A DNA stretch of 64,000 bases from Hyphomicrobiales bacterium (GCA_900474095.1 UCOA01000001.1:1-64000), one strand, 5' to 3'; numbered from the stretch's first letter, positions 1 through 9,378 are shown. Notes: generated by a model not told the origin, from the letters alone. Numbers and translations are program-made.

Positions 1-1
1 C

Positions 2-133
2 GGGCATCCGCCCGCCCGCGCCGGCGTTCAGGCATCATTGATGGTCGATCGCTCGGTGGAGATCGATTGTATCGCCGACAAGGAAAAGACCGCGCAGGTC
101 AGACGGAAGAACCGGGATGCAGGGTGGACATAG
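2..133 (+). CDS. RidA-like (YjgF/UK114) protein, C-terminal fragment
   Basis: An open frame enters from the left edge and stops at TAG 131-133. Its roughly 43 residues include PPARAGVQASLMV followed by VEIDCIAD. This resembles the RidA C-terminus, where a conserved Arg precedes a V-x-V strand and a final VEI(E/D)xIA strand. RidA proteins hydrolyse reactive enamine/imine intermediates made by PLP enzymes. The gene runs in the same direction as the RpiR gene 92 bases on, so it may belong to the same locus. The tail after CIAD is charged and slightly longer than usual. The call rests on a short fragment. Confidence 0.55.
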   Translation, partial: GHPPARAGVQASLMVDRSVEIDCIADKEKTAQVRRKNRDAGWT

Positions 134-224
134 GGTGAGAAACGTGTGCCGGATCGCAGCTTTGCAGCGGGTGCAGAAAGCCTCCTCAAGGCGGGCTTGC
201 GATCACATGAAAGGTGCACTTTGA

Positions 225-1088
225 ATGGATATCTTCTCCACGCTTCAGGAAGAGAAAGGCAAGCTCTCGCAAGCCGAAAGCCGCATCGCGGAAATCCTGC
301 TCACTGATTTTGAATTTGCCGTGAACGCCTCGATCATCGAGCTCGCGGGCAAAGCGGATGTCTCGCCGCCGACGGTCACGCGCTTTTGCCGCCGCCTCGG
401 CTGCGAGAGCTTTTCCGATTTCAAGGTTCAGCTGGCGCGCACCGCCTATGTCGGCATGCGCTATCTCAAGCCGGAGCCGAAGAGCCGGGAGCCTGCCGAT
501 GTGGCCCAGGATATCGTCACCAAGGCCCAGAACGCGCTTTTCCTGCTGCATCGCAGTCTCGATCTTGCGGCGATCGAACAGGCCACCGGGCGGCTCGCTG
601 CGGCAGATATGATTTATGCGTTCGGCTCCGGCGGCAATTCCTCGATGATCGCGAGCGAAATGCAGAACCGCCTGTTTCGCCTGGGGCTGCGGGTGACGGC
701 GAGTTCCGATCACAGCATGCAATTGATGATGGCGGCCGCCGCCAGACCGACGGACGTGCTCATAGGTTCCTCGTTTTCCGGCCGCAACGCCGAACTCGTC
801 CGCTCTTTCTCTTTGGCGCGCGACCAGAAGGTAACGACCATCGCGCTGACGCAGAGCGGCAGTCCGGTTGCCCGCGCCGCCGACATCACCGTTTCCGTCG
901 ATCTGCCGGAGGGCAACAACATCTATCGGCCGACCTCGACCCGGATCGCCTACCTTGCGCTCGTCGATATCATCGCGAGCCTTGTCGCCTATCACATCCA
1001 GCCGCAGGCGACGGTGACGTTGCGCCGCATCAAGCAGCAGCTGGTCGCCCATCGTGATGGCGACGACCGCCAGCTTCTCGGGGACTAG
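225..1088 (+). CDS. MurR/RpiR family transcriptional regulator (HTH-SIS)
   Basis: A 287-residue protein with an N-terminal RpiR helix-turn-helix (about residues 1-75, including the typical 'SPPTVTRFCRRLGC' recognition region) and a C-terminal SIS sugar-isomerase fold (about 120-250, with 'AFGSGGNSSMIASEM' and 'GSSFSGRNAE'). Family members sense phosphorylated sugars such as MurNAc-6-P through the SIS domain. The gene heads a same-strand run with an SDR, a GH20 hexosaminidase, an M81 protein and a sugar MFS transporter, so an amino-sugar phosphate is a reasonable but unproven effector. The start at 225 has only a weak GAAAGG-type ribosome site about ten bases upstream. Confidence 0.9.
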   Translation: MDIFSTLQEEKGKLSQAESRIAEILLTDFEFAVNASIIELAGKADVSPPTVTRFCRRLGCESFSDFKVQLARTAYVGMRYLKPEPKSREPADVAQDIVTKAQNALFLLHRSLDLAAIEQATGRLAAADMIYAFGSGGNSSMIASEMQNRLFRLGLRVTASSDHSMQLMMAAAARPTDVLIGSSFSGRNAELVRSFSLARDQKVTTIALTQSGSPVARAADITVSVDLPEGNNIYRPTSTRIAYLALVDIIASLVAYHIQPQATVTLRRIKQQLVAHRDGDDRQLLGD

Positions 1089-1117
1089 CAAAAAGATATG
1101 GTCAGAAAGGAACCGGC

Positions 1118-1894
1118 ATGACTTCATCTGTCGCGATCGTAACAGGGGCCGCGGGTGACATCGGCCGGGCCATCGCCCGCCGACTGGGCGAAGACCATGA
1201 TATCGTGCTGATGCCGGATCTCGACGGTGCTGCGGTCGAGAGGACGGCGGCAAGCCTCGGCCTCCCCAGCCGGTTCGTCGCCCTTGCCTGTGATATCACC
1301 AATCCGGCAAATGTCACCGATATGGCCAAGCGCGCCGTGGCGCTGGGCGAGGTTCGAACCCTTGTCAACAATGCCGGCGGGGCCCGCGCGGTCAGCCTGC
1401 ACGATACGACGCCGGAAATCTGGCGCATGGACAGCGTGCTCAATCTGGAGGCTGCCTTCCTCTGTTTTCGCGCTTTCGAAGACGCGCTGAAGGTGACGAA
1501 GGGCTCGGTCGTCAACATCGCCTCTGTCAACGGCACCAACGTCTTCGGCCATCCGGCCTACAGCGCCGCAAAGGCCGGCCTGCTGCACCTGACGAAACTG
1601 ATCGCCGTCGAGTATGGCAAATTCGGCATCCGCGCCAATGCCGTATCGCCCGGAACGGTCCGCACCCAGGCCTGGGAGGACCGCGCCGCCGCCAATCCAA
1701 ACGTGTTCGAGGAGGCACGGCGCTGGTATCCGCTGCAACGGATCGCCAATCCGGAAGATGTCGCCAATGCCGTCGGCTTTCTTGCCAGCCCACTTGCCGC
1801 CGCCATCACCGGCGCCTGCCTGCCGGTCGATTGCGGCCTGACGGCCGGCCAGGCGGAACTCGCCCGCACCTTTTCCCAGTCGGATCACTATTAG
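1118..1894 (+). CDS. SDR family NAD(P)-dependent oxidoreductase
   Basis: A 258-residue classical short-chain dehydrogenase. The nucleotide-binding motif TGAAGDIG is near residue 9, NNAGG near 87, and the catalytic Ser and YSAAK lie in the middle, with the usual PG and DCG motifs near the end. AGAAAGGA lies a few bases before the ATG. It follows the RpiR gene by 29 bases and precedes the GH20 gene by 17, so it is probably cotranscribed. The substrate cannot be read from sequence; context suggests oxidation or reduction of a sugar or amino-sugar derivative. Confidence 0.85.
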   Translation: MTSSVAIVTGAAGDIGRAIARRLGEDHDIVLMPDLDGAAVERTAASLGLPSRFVALACDITNPANVTDMAKRAVALGEVRTLVNNAGGARAVSLHDTTPEIWRMDSVLNLEAAFLCFRAFEDALKVTKGSVVNIASVNGTNVFGHPAYSAAKAGLLHLTKLIAVEYGKFGIRANAVSPGTVRTQAWEDRAAANPNVFEEARRWYPLQRIANPEDVANAVGFLASPLAAAITGACLPVDCGLTAGQAELARTFSQSDHY

Positions 1895-1911
1895 AAATAA
1901 GAGGAACAGAC

Positions 1912-3831
1912 ATGCAATCGGCGTCCTATCGTCTCGAAAGCGCGTGGCAGCCGGATGGCGGCCCGCATGGCCGTTTCACTTTCAGCCTGTTCAATCTCTC
2001 CACCCGCCCGATTGAGGATTTCACGATCGCCTATACATCGCTGACGCGGGTCATAGACCCGAAGGCGTGCGAGAATGCGTCCTTCGTAAAGCGCGACGCC
2101 AACTACCACGAATTCGCCCCGCCGACCGGTTTCGTGCTGGCGCCGGGCGCATCCTGGACGTTTTCGGTCAGCGGCCTGCACCGCAAAGCGGTGCATTGTA
2201 CCGACGGTGCGAAATCCGCCTATCTGACGCTGGGCGATGGCAGCCATGTGACCGTTGCCGTGTCCGATCTGGTTCTCGAAGGCCGCGTCAGCGAGCCACC
2301 GCCGGTGCTTTTGCCGGAAGGAAAACTCGATCTGCCGTTTGCGCTTCAGCCCTGGCCACGCCGGATCGATGCGGAAGCCGGGGAGGGCTTTCCGGTCTGC
2401 CTCTATCCCGCCGCAGGTGCATCGCTGGAGGATCTCATAGCTGTCGACACAGTGCTTGCGCTCTTCAAGCGACTGTTTGAAGCGGATCACGTACCGTTCA
2501 GCCTGGCGCCAAACAGCCAGGGCAGGGCGCTGCATCTCGAACGGGACGCAGCACTTGCGCCTGACGGCTACGAGCTTTCCTTCGCGCCAAACGACGTCAG
2601 CCTGCGCTTCGGGGGTGCAGCCGGCCGTCAATACGGTCTGACGACCCTCGCACAGCTACTGAACGGCGCACGCCGGGAGCCCGCGAAATTCCGGTTTCCG
2701 ATTCGTGGCACCATATCCGATGCGCCACGCTACAGCTGGCGCGGCTGCCATCTCGACGTGTCGCGGCAGTTCTATCCGCTCACCGATCTCTCGCGGCTGA
2801 TCGATATCCTCGCTTGGCTGAAGCTCAACACCTTCCACTGGCACCTGACCGATGACGAGGCATGGCGGCTGGAGATCAAGGCCTATCCGCAGCTCACCAC
2901 GGTCGGGGTCCTGCGCGGCCCGGACGGACCGCTTCTGCCACAACTTGGCAACGGCGCCGAGCCTGTGGGAGGCTTCTACAGCCAGGACGAAGTCCGCAGG
3001 CTGGTTGGCCATGCGTCATCACTGAATGTCGAGATCCTGCCGGAGATCGATATCCCCGGCCACAATGCCGCGACGCTGGTGGCGCTGCGCGAGCTTTGCG
3101 ATGGGCAGGAGGCGCCGGAGAGCTATCACTCGGTCCAGGGCTACGCCAACAACGCGCTCAATCCGGCCGTGCCGTTCACCTACGAATTCCTGGAAAATGT
3201 CTTCGATGAAATGGTCGAGCTTTTCCCGTCCGCCTACATCCATGTCGGCGGCGACGAGGTGCCGGACGGGGCGTGGCTCGCCTCGCCGCTGGCCAGGACG
3301 TTGATGGAACGCGAGGGCATTTCCGGCACGTTCGGACTGCAGTCCTATTTCCTCACACAGGTAAAGGACATGCTGAGCAGGCGCGACAGGAAGCTCGCCG
3401 GCTGGAACGAAGTCGCCCATGGCGGCGGCGTCGAGGCGCAGGGTACGCTGCTGATGGCCTGGCAGACGCCGGACGTCGGCATCGAGCTTGCCCGCGAAGG
3501 CTATGACGTCGTGATGACGCCTGGCCAGGCCTATTATCTCGACATGGCACAGGCGGAGGCGTGGCAGGAGCCGGGCGCAAGCTGGGCCGGCACCGTGCCA
3601 CCAGTACACAGCTATGACTACGAGGCCGAGGGTGATTTCCCGGAGGAACTGAAACATCGCCTGAAGGGCGTGCAGGCCTGCATCTGGTCGGAGCATTTCC
3701 TCTCGCGCGGCTATTTCAATCGCCTCGTCTTTCCGCGCCTGCCGGCCATTGCCGAGGCGGCGTGGACGCCAAAGAGCGAGAAGAACTGGTTGCGCTTCGC
3801 GGCCATCGTCGGTCTCAGCCCGCAACTATGA
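1912..3831 (+). CDS. Glycoside hydrolase family 20, beta-N-acetylhexosaminidase
   Basis: A 639-residue protein. The start at 1912 is chosen because GAGGAA lies just upstream; longer starts would run into the SDR gene. The N-terminal ~270 residues are beta-rich and include a GH20b-like domain. The catalytic barrel follows, with HWHLTDDEAWRLEIK beginning at residue 309 and HVGGDEVP at 444-451, where Asp448-Glu449 is the GH20 catalytic pair for substrate-assisted hydrolysis of terminal GlcNAc or GalNAc. I see no signal peptide, so it probably acts on imported oligosaccharides in the cytoplasm. The M81 gene begins 22 bases downstream. Confidence 0.92.
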   Translation: MQSASYRLESAWQPDGGPHGRFTFSLFNLSTRPIEDFTIAYTSLTRVIDPKACENASFVKRDANYHEFAPPTGFVLAPGASWTFSVSGLHRKAVHCTDGAKSAYLTLGDGSHVTVAVSDLVLEGRVSEPPPVLLPEGKLDLPFALQPWPRRIDAEAGEGFPVCLYPAAGASLEDLIAVDTVLALFKRLFEADHVPFSLAPNSQGRALHLERDAALAPDGYELSFAPNDVSLRFGGAAGRQYGLTTLAQLLNGARREPAKFRFPIRGTISDAPRYSWRGCHLDVSRQFYPLTDLSRLIDILAWLKLNTFHWHLTDDEAWRLEIKAYPQLTTVGVLRGPDGPLLPQLGNGAEPVGGFYSQDEVRRLVGHASSLNVEILPEIDIPGHNAATLVALRELCDGQEAPESYHSVQGYANNALNPAVPFTYEFLENVFDEMVELFPSAYIHVGGDEVPDGAWLASPLARTLMEREGISGTFGLQSYFLTQVKDMLSRRDRKLAGWNEVAHGGGVEAQGTLLMAWQTPDVGIELAREGYDVVMTPGQAYYLDMAQAEAWQEPGASWAGTVPPVHSYDYEAEGDFPEELKHRLKGVQACIWSEHFLSRGYFNRLVFPRLPAIAEAAWTPKSEKNWLRFAAIVGLSPQL

Positions 3832-3853
3832 ACTCCGAACTGTGAGAAAAACC

Positions 3854-5308
3854 ATGCGCATAGCCGTCGGGGGCATCCATACCGAGTGCAGCACCTATTC
3901 GCCCGTCCTGATGACAGTCGAGGATTTTCGCGTCCTTCGCGACGCCGACCTGCTCGGTGCTGAATATTTCAATTTTCTCGATGCAGACGGCGTCGAGCAT
4001 GTGCCTCTCCTGCACGCCCGCGCGATACCTGGGGGACCAGTGTCGCAACAAGCCTACCAGACCTTCAAGGTCGAGTTCCTTGCACGGCTTGAGGCGGCCT
4101 TGCCGATCGACGGCCTCTACCTTGCGATGCATGGCGCGATGAACGTCGAGGGCATGGACGACGCAGAGGGTGACTGGATTTCTGCCGCGCGCGGGATCGT
4201 CGGACCCGATTGCCCGGTCGCCGCGAGTTATGACCTGCACGGCAACGTCAGCCAGAGGATCATCGATCAGCTTGATATCTTCGCCGCCTATCGCACTGCG
4301 CCCCATATCGATGTTCGCGAGACCATGATGCGCGCCTGGTCGATGTTGATCGATACGCTGCGCACCGGCCGGCGCCCGGGTGTCGCCTGGGCCAAGGTGC
4401 CTGTCCTGCTACCGGGCGAATGCACCTCGACGGAGGACGAGCCGGCCAAGTCAATCTATCTCGGGCTTTCAGCTTTCGACGCGAAACCGGGTGTCCTCGA
4501 TGCCAACCTGATGATTGGCTATGTCTGGGCCGATGAGCCAAGGGCAACGGCCTGTGCGGTGGTCACCGGCGTAGACAAGGCCAGTGTGCTGAACGCCGCC
4601 GAGGAGATTGCCCTCCGATACTGGAATGCACGAGAGCGTTTCGGCTTCGGGCCGCTGACCGGGCCACTGGAGGAGATGCTCGACATCGCCGAGAAGGCGA
4701 CCACATTCCCGGTCATTCTTGCCGATTCCGCCGACAATCCAACGGGCGGTGGTGTCGGCGACCGCGCTGATGTGTTGCGTGCGCTTCTTGCCCGCAGCTT
4801 TCAGGGCGCCCTCATCGCCGGCATCACCGATCGGTCGGCCGTCGAAGCCTGCTTTGCCGCCGGCGAGGGGGCCTCGATCGCGCTTCGTCTGGGCGGCAGT
4901 CTCGATCCGGCCAGCGTTCCAGCTGACGTCATGGCAACCGTCATTCGCCTCGACGACCAGGCGTCTGCGGCCGAGCGCCAGGCTCTGGTGCGTGTCGCTG
5001 ACATCGAGATCGTGCTTTCAGCGCGCCGCCGTCCCTACCACAATATTCAGGACTTCCAGCGGCTGGGGCTTGATCCGACGGCTGTGCGGCTCTTGGTGGT
5101 GAAGTCCGGCTATCTGTCGCCGGAACTGGCGCCGATCGCCAATCCGAACCTGATGGCGTTGACCGAGGGCGTCGTCAATCAGGACATTGCCAATCTCGCG
5201 AGCAACCGACGAGCAAGGCCGGTGTTTCCCTTCGACCGGAATTTCGAATTTACGCCGCAAGCCAGACTTTCGGCGCGTTGGGATGCTTTGGCAGTCTCGC
5301 CGGACTGA
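3854..5308 (+). CDS. M81 family metallopeptidase-like protein (MlrC/DUF1485)
   Basis: A 484-residue protein starting at 'MRIAVGGIHTECSTYSP', the conserved beginning of the M81 (microcystinase C-like) domain, which spans about residues 1-290. The MlrC C-terminal domain follows (about 300-470, with 'ILADSADNPTGGGVGD'). HTE, 'AMHGAM' and 'DLHGN' are likely metal-site residues. MlrC cleaves linear peptides from microcystin degradation, but most rhizobial homologues have no known substrate. Beside GH20, RidA-like and SDR genes, a role in processing a peptide or amide linked to an amino sugar is possible. The start lies 22 bases after the GH20 stop. Confidence 0.82.
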   Translation: MRIAVGGIHTECSTYSPVLMTVEDFRVLRDADLLGAEYFNFLDADGVEHVPLLHARAIPGGPVSQQAYQTFKVEFLARLEAALPIDGLYLAMHGAMNVEGMDDAEGDWISAARGIVGPDCPVAASYDLHGNVSQRIIDQLDIFAAYRTAPHIDVRETMMRAWSMLIDTLRTGRRPGVAWAKVPVLLPGECTSTEDEPAKSIYLGLSAFDAKPGVLDANLMIGYVWADEPRATACAVVTGVDKASVLNAAEEIALRYWNARERFGFGPLTGPLEEMLDIAEKATTFPVILADSADNPTGGGVGDRADVLRALLARSFQGALIAGITDRSAVEACFAAGEGASIALRLGGSLDPASVPADVMATVIRLDDQASAAERQALVRVADIEIVLSARRRPYHNIQDFQRLGLDPTAVRLLVVKSGYLSPELAPIANPNLMALTEGVVNQDIANLASNRRARPVFPFDRNFEFTPQARLSARWDALAVSPD

Positions 5309-5400
5309 GCCGAACGACAACCACGCAATCCGATATCCGCACAATCCGTCAATTCGTGCCCGTGAGGGTGACCATTGATCTCTCTCCTGGTGTCTGCGTC

Positions 5401-6612
5401 ATGACCTCCATGCTGTTGATCGCCTTCCGCCACCCTGTGGTCAGGTTGAGCATGATCGCGATCTTTTTATTCGGATTCACGGGTGCGGCGACGTCGCCCT
5501 ACCAGTCGGTCATCGGCATCACCGAGCTGGGGCTGAGCGACGGCTTCTACTCGATCCTGATTTTCGCCGCCGCTGCAGTCAATGTCGCCGCCAGCCTCTG
5601 GGTTGGCGTGCTCGCAGACAGGATCGGCAACTATCGGATCCTGCTCATGACCGTCATGATGTTCGGCGTTGTCGGCTACGGCCTGGTCTATGCCGTGCCG
5701 GTGGCAGTGAGCTTCGTCATCTGCACGCTGGTTATCTTGCCGGTTTACAACGCAATGAACTCGCTTTTGTTTGCCAATGTCTGCGCGGTCGCCAATGCCT
5801 CGGGCGGGCGCGACGCTGCCGCGATCAATTCGGGCGTTCGTGCGGCGATTTCGGTCGCCTGGGTGCTGGTGCCAGGTCTTGTCGCGCTCGTACTGGCAGG
5901 CAGCGGCAGCATGCTGCCTGCCTATCTGCTTGCCTGCCTCGGCTGTACCGCCAATCTTGCGCTGGTCTATTTCAAGCTGCCGGCTGGCGGTGCGCCGCCG
6001 CCGATCAGTCACCGCCATTCCTACCTTGCCTCCTTCACCGAAGTTCTCTCGCCAAAGGTGTTTGCGAGGTTGATGGCTGTCTCCCTGATCACCTCGACGC
6101 TGCATGTGAACGCGGCTGTCCAGCCGCTGATCATCACCGGTGCGGTGGGCGGCAAGGTCACCGATATCGGTGCCGTCGTCGGGATTGTCGCCTTTCTCGA
6201 AATCGTCTTCATCTTCGTCTGGGCACGCATCCAGCTTCACCTGCACCCGGTAACGGCGCTTGCGGCCGCCACGGTGTTCTATGTGGTCTATCTGGCATTG
6301 CTCGGCTTTTCGTCCGCGCCCTGGCAGATTTATGCCCTGACGCCGCTCAGCGCATTCGCAGCCGCGGCGCTGATCAGCATTCCGATAACCTATATCCAGG
6401 ACCTGATCGCCGACCGTCCGGGGCTTGGAAGCTCGCTTATTTCAGTCAACCTGTTCTTGAGCGGCGGGCTTAGCGCCGTCCTGTTCGCGCTTGGAACCCG
6501 GTTCAGCGACTATTCGGGAACGTCGCTGCTCGGTGCGCTTGCCGGCATGCTGGGCTTGGCGTTGCTCATCTATCTCGACGGCCGTCACCCGGCGCGGCCG
6601 TCGGCATGCTGA
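5401..6612 (+). CDS. MFS transporter, sugar efflux (SET) family-like
   Basis: A 403-residue membrane protein with about 12 hydrophobic segments. 'TSPYQSVIGITELGLSDGFYS' and 'GVLADRIGNYR' resemble the SetA/SotB sugar efflux group of the major facilitator superfamily. The start at 5401 is a choice: GTG 5368 is in frame, and neither has a strong ribosome site. It closes the RpiR-SDR-GH20-M81 run. Its last 28 bases overlap the convergent adenylation-acyltransferase gene. It could import as well as export sugars; direction is not evident from sequence. Confidence 0.8.
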   Translation: MTSMLLIAFRHPVVRLSMIAIFLFGFTGAATSPYQSVIGITELGLSDGFYSILIFAAAAVNVAASLWVGVLADRIGNYRILLMTVMMFGVVGYGLVYAVPVAVSFVICTLVILPVYNAMNSLLFANVCAVANASGGRDAAAINSGVRAAISVAWVLVPGLVALVLAGSGSMLPAYLLACLGCTANLALVYFKLPAGGAPPPISHRHSYLASFTEVLSPKVFARLMAVSLITSTLHVNAAVQPLIITGAVGGKVTDIGAVVGIVAFLEIVFIFVWARIQLHLHPVTALAAATVFYVVYLALLGFSSAPWQIYALTPLSAFAAAALISIPITYIQDLIADRPGLGSSLISVNLFLSGGLSAVLFALGTRFSDYSGTSLLGALAGMLGLALLIYLDGRHPARPSAC

Positions 6613-9233
6613 GCCGTTTGGCGAAAATCGACGGCGACCGGGTGGTCCCGGCGAAGTGCAGTGATTGTCATCCTGAATGGAAGATCGCGGTGTTTGGAGA
6701 GGAACGACAACGCCTGCTTCTGCGCCCACCATGCGATGACCCCCAAGGCCACGCCCCCGACAATGGCGAGCACGGAAAAAACCGGCAGCGGGATTTTCCC
6801 GGAGAGCGGAAGCAGAAGCAGTTCGGGCATGAAGCGATGGAGGAGGTAGATGTGAAAACTCGCGGCGGAAACGGGCAGGACCAGCGCTTTCACCGCTCGC
6901 GGCACCGATAGTCTCGGCACGAACAGGAGCAGCGCGAGTACAGGGATTTGCAGGAAATATTTGACCCGGGTGCCGATCCAGACGCTTTCGTAGAACGCAA
7001 AGAAGCTGAAGACGACCGTGCCCGCCGCCATCAGCAACAGCCGCTTTGCCGTGGTATCCGCAAATGCCGCCAGAAAACCGATGGCGGCGAGATAGAGAAT
7101 CCACGGCAACGTGAAAATCTGCCGGTTTCCAATCTGCCAGATGTCGGGGATGACCAGGCGGGCAAGCAGCGCGACACCCAATAATACCAGCCCCGCAGAG
7201 AACGGTGACGATGCGGCTATCTTTCGAATGGGGGCAAGCGCAAAGAAACCGGCAAACAGCAGAAGCGTTTGGCAGTAGGCTTCGACGAACCAATAGAGGT
7301 AGGGTAGCATGGTGTGTCGATCGGGATCGGCAAAGCCGAAATTACCGGCCATGACGACGGACGCCCACGGCACCTCACCCCAGGCGACCGTGTAGCCAGC
7401 GACGATAAGATAGTAGGGGATCACGATCGGAAGCGCGGAGCGGAACAGGCGGACGATATCGAGTTCGGTCACAGCGCGCCATTGAAAGCGGGCGAGTCCG
7501 AAGCCGACAAGCAGGACCATTGCGGCGGAGCCGCCTGGAATCGGCCAGAGCGTCTCGTGCTGGACCACGACGAAGAGGATGGCAAGCGCCCGGATGAGAA
7601 GGCTGGCCTCCAGTTTGGGCGCTGTTTCAGTGCGCTTGACCTTGCCGGCCAGTACGGAAACGGCAAGCTTTTCCCAATTCGGCGGCGCTTCACCGAGGAT
7701 GCGCTCCAGCGCGATCGAAAGCTGTACGAAGCGTAGCGAATCCCCACCCAGCGACAGAAAACTATCCTGCGGGCCGACCCGTGTTGGGTAGAATAGCTGA
7801 GCGAAGACGCTCTGGACGGTTTCTTGCCGGCTTTCGTTTTCCGTGCTCGTCACGGCAAATTGCTGCGTTAGGCGGCCGTAGTCGATCTTGCCCGAGGAAA
7901 GGCGCGGTAAATCCGCATGCGGCGTGGCCCCGACCTGAAGCAAGGTCAGACCGCTTGCCGCTGACAGAATGTGTTTGACACTGGTCTCGCTGGCAGAACC
8001 GGTGCAATAGGCGTGGATCGACCGGTCGTCACCAATGACGGCAGCGCTGATCCCATATTTCTCAAGCGTCGCCTCCATCGCATCATGGCTGATCCTCAGA
8101 CCTGCGATCTTGGAAATACGCTTCAGGCGCCCGCAGATGCGGAACAGTCCCTCATCGTCGATCTCGGCGAGGTCGCCCGTTTTCAGGCAGTCGAGTTCAT
8201 GGCCATGCGTCAGTTCGCGGCGCGAACTTGCATATCCCATCATGACATTGGGACCGCGATAGACGAGTTCGCCGGGCCGTGCCGGTGAGACGATCGTTCT
8301 TCCCGTTTCATCCTCGAGCGTCAGCGTCCCGCCGGGAACGGCGATGCCGATCCGGTCCTCGTTTCCCTCAAGTCGGTCCGGTGGCACATAGGCTAGCCGC
8401 GCGGTGCCTTCCGTCTGGCCATACATTATGAAAAAAGCGCCGCCGTTTTCGCGCATACAATGATTGTAGCTGCGGATGATATCTGGCGAGAGCCGGCCGC
8501 CGGCGACTGTCATGAAGCGCAGGGATGATGGGAGCCTGCTGCGGAGATCAATGCTCTCCAGAAGCTCGTAGGAATAGGGCACGCCGGAAAAATTCGTGCA
8601 TCCGGACTGTTCCAGCCGATGGTGGAATTGCGGATCCGATAGCGACATTTTCGGAAAATAGAGGCTAGCACCGACCGAAAGATGTGAATGCAGAACGGAC
8701 AATCCGTAGCAATAGTGCAGTGGCAGCGCCATGCAGCCGCGATCGGTTGCCGACAGGCCGAGATATTGGGCTATCGACGCCGCATTGGCGTCTAGGTTCC
8801 CGGCGGAGAGCCTCACGGCCTTGGCACGGCCCGTGCTTCCGGATGTCATCAGCAGCAGCGCCAGATCGGGATGTGGTGGAATGCCGTGATGGTCGCGGCT
8901 GCAAAGAGGCTTGATCGACCTCCAGCGCCCGTCGATCTGCCGGCAGGTGATGTCGGGCGCAAATGCTTCTTCGATGACGGTTCCCCGCGCCTTATCGGTC
9001 GGTGGGATCATGATTACGGCATGGCCGGACTGAAGGGCCGCGAGGTAGCCGATGATTGCATGCTCGGTATGCGACGCTTCCACGCCGACCAGCATCTTCT
9101 GCAGGCCGAACGCCGTGGATGTCTGACTGACACGATCAGCCAGTTCCTTGTATGTGATCGGGTCGCGGTCTGGAAAAAGCAGCGCAGGCGCATCGCCCCA
9201 ATTTGCCAGCGCGGACGTAAAGAGCGGTGCCAT
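6585..9233 (-). CDS. Adenylation domain - carrier protein - acyltransferase-3 membrane fusion
   Basis: An 882-residue three-part protein. Residues ~1-455 are an ANL adenylation enzyme: TSGSTGRAK at 130-138, YGQTEGT at 271-277, KTGD at 351-354 and the catalytic Lys449 in SSGK. Residues ~465-530 form a carrier domain whose LGGDSL (495-500) has Ser499 as the expected phosphopantetheine site. From ~545 there are about ten membrane segments beginning 'IRALAILFVVVQHE', the acyltransferase-3 signature with candidate catalytic His559, and ending near 'FHIYLLHRFMPE'. Known parts suggest that an acid is activated, loaded on the carrier, then transferred at the membrane. No condensation or thioesterase domain is visible. 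It is divergent from an iron transporter, so a siderophore, lipid or glycan tailoring role is possible. Substrate unknown. Confidence 0.85.
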   Translation of the reverse strand: MAPLFTSALANWGDAPALLFPDRDPITYKELADRVSQTSTAFGLQKMLVGVEASHTEHAIIGYLAALQSGHAVIMIPPTDKARGTVIEEAFAPDITCRQIDGRWRSIKPLCSRDHHGIPPHPDLALLLMTSGSTGRAKAVRLSAGNLDANAASIAQYLGLSATDRGCMALPLHYCYGLSVLHSHLSVGASLYFPKMSLSDPQFHHRLEQSGCTNFSGVPYSYELLESIDLRSRLPSSLRFMTVAGGRLSPDIIRSYNHCMRENGGAFFIMYGQTEGTARLAYVPPDRLEGNEDRIGIAVPGGTLTLEDETGRTIVSPARPGELVYRGPNVMMGYASSRRELTHGHELDCLKTGDLAEIDDEGLFRICGRLKRISKIAGLRISHDAMEATLEKYGISAAVIGDDRSIHAYCTGSASETSVKHILSAASGLTLLQVGATPHADLPRLSSGKIDYGRLTQQFAVTSTENESRQETVQSVFAQLFYPTRVGPQDSFLSLGGDSLRFVQLSIALERILGEAPPNWEKLAVSVLAGKVKRTETAPKLEASLLIRALAILFVVVQHETLWPIPGGSAAMVLLVGFGLARFQWRAVTELDIVRLFRSALPIVIPYYLIVAGYTVAWGEVPWASVVMAGNFGFADPDRHTMLPYLYWFVEAYCQTLLLFAGFFALAPIRKIAASSPFSAGLVLLGVALLARLVIPDIWQIGNRQIFTLPWILYLAAIGFLAAFADTTAKRLLLMAAGTVVFSFFAFYESVWIGTRVKYFLQIPVLALLLFVPRLSVPRAVKALVLPVSAASFHIYLLHRFMPELLLLPLSGKIPLPVFSVLAIVGGVALGVIAWWAQKQALSFLSKHRDLPFRMTITALRRDHPVAVDFRQTAQHADGRAG

Positions 9234-9290
9234 GGTGTGCGATCTTGACGGAATAGGAAGAGAAGTTGGATAGGCTCCCTATGAAATGCA

Positions 9291-9305
9291 TGATTGCTAT
9301 TGTCA
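9291..9305. promoter_or_regulatory. IRO-like iron-responsive box (TGA-N9-TCA)
   Basis: The palindromic core TGA-ttgctattg-TCA lies in the 145-base divergent region between the adenylation fusion and the iron ABC transporter. In rhizobia TGA-N9-TCA is the IRO motif bound by the iron regulator RirA. The six fixed bases can occur by chance, but the position beside an Fbp-type transporter supports the call. Confidence 0.45.
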
Positions 9306-9378
9306 AGTTATTGACGGGCGCTTAGGTGTTTTCGGAGAAACGACCCTTGGTGCGTGGAGCCGAAAGACGGAGGAGAGA

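Noticed and set aside
186-1253. Minus-strand open frame (355 codons)
   Set aside because: Antisense to the RpiR regulator and SDR; Arg-rich shadow translation.
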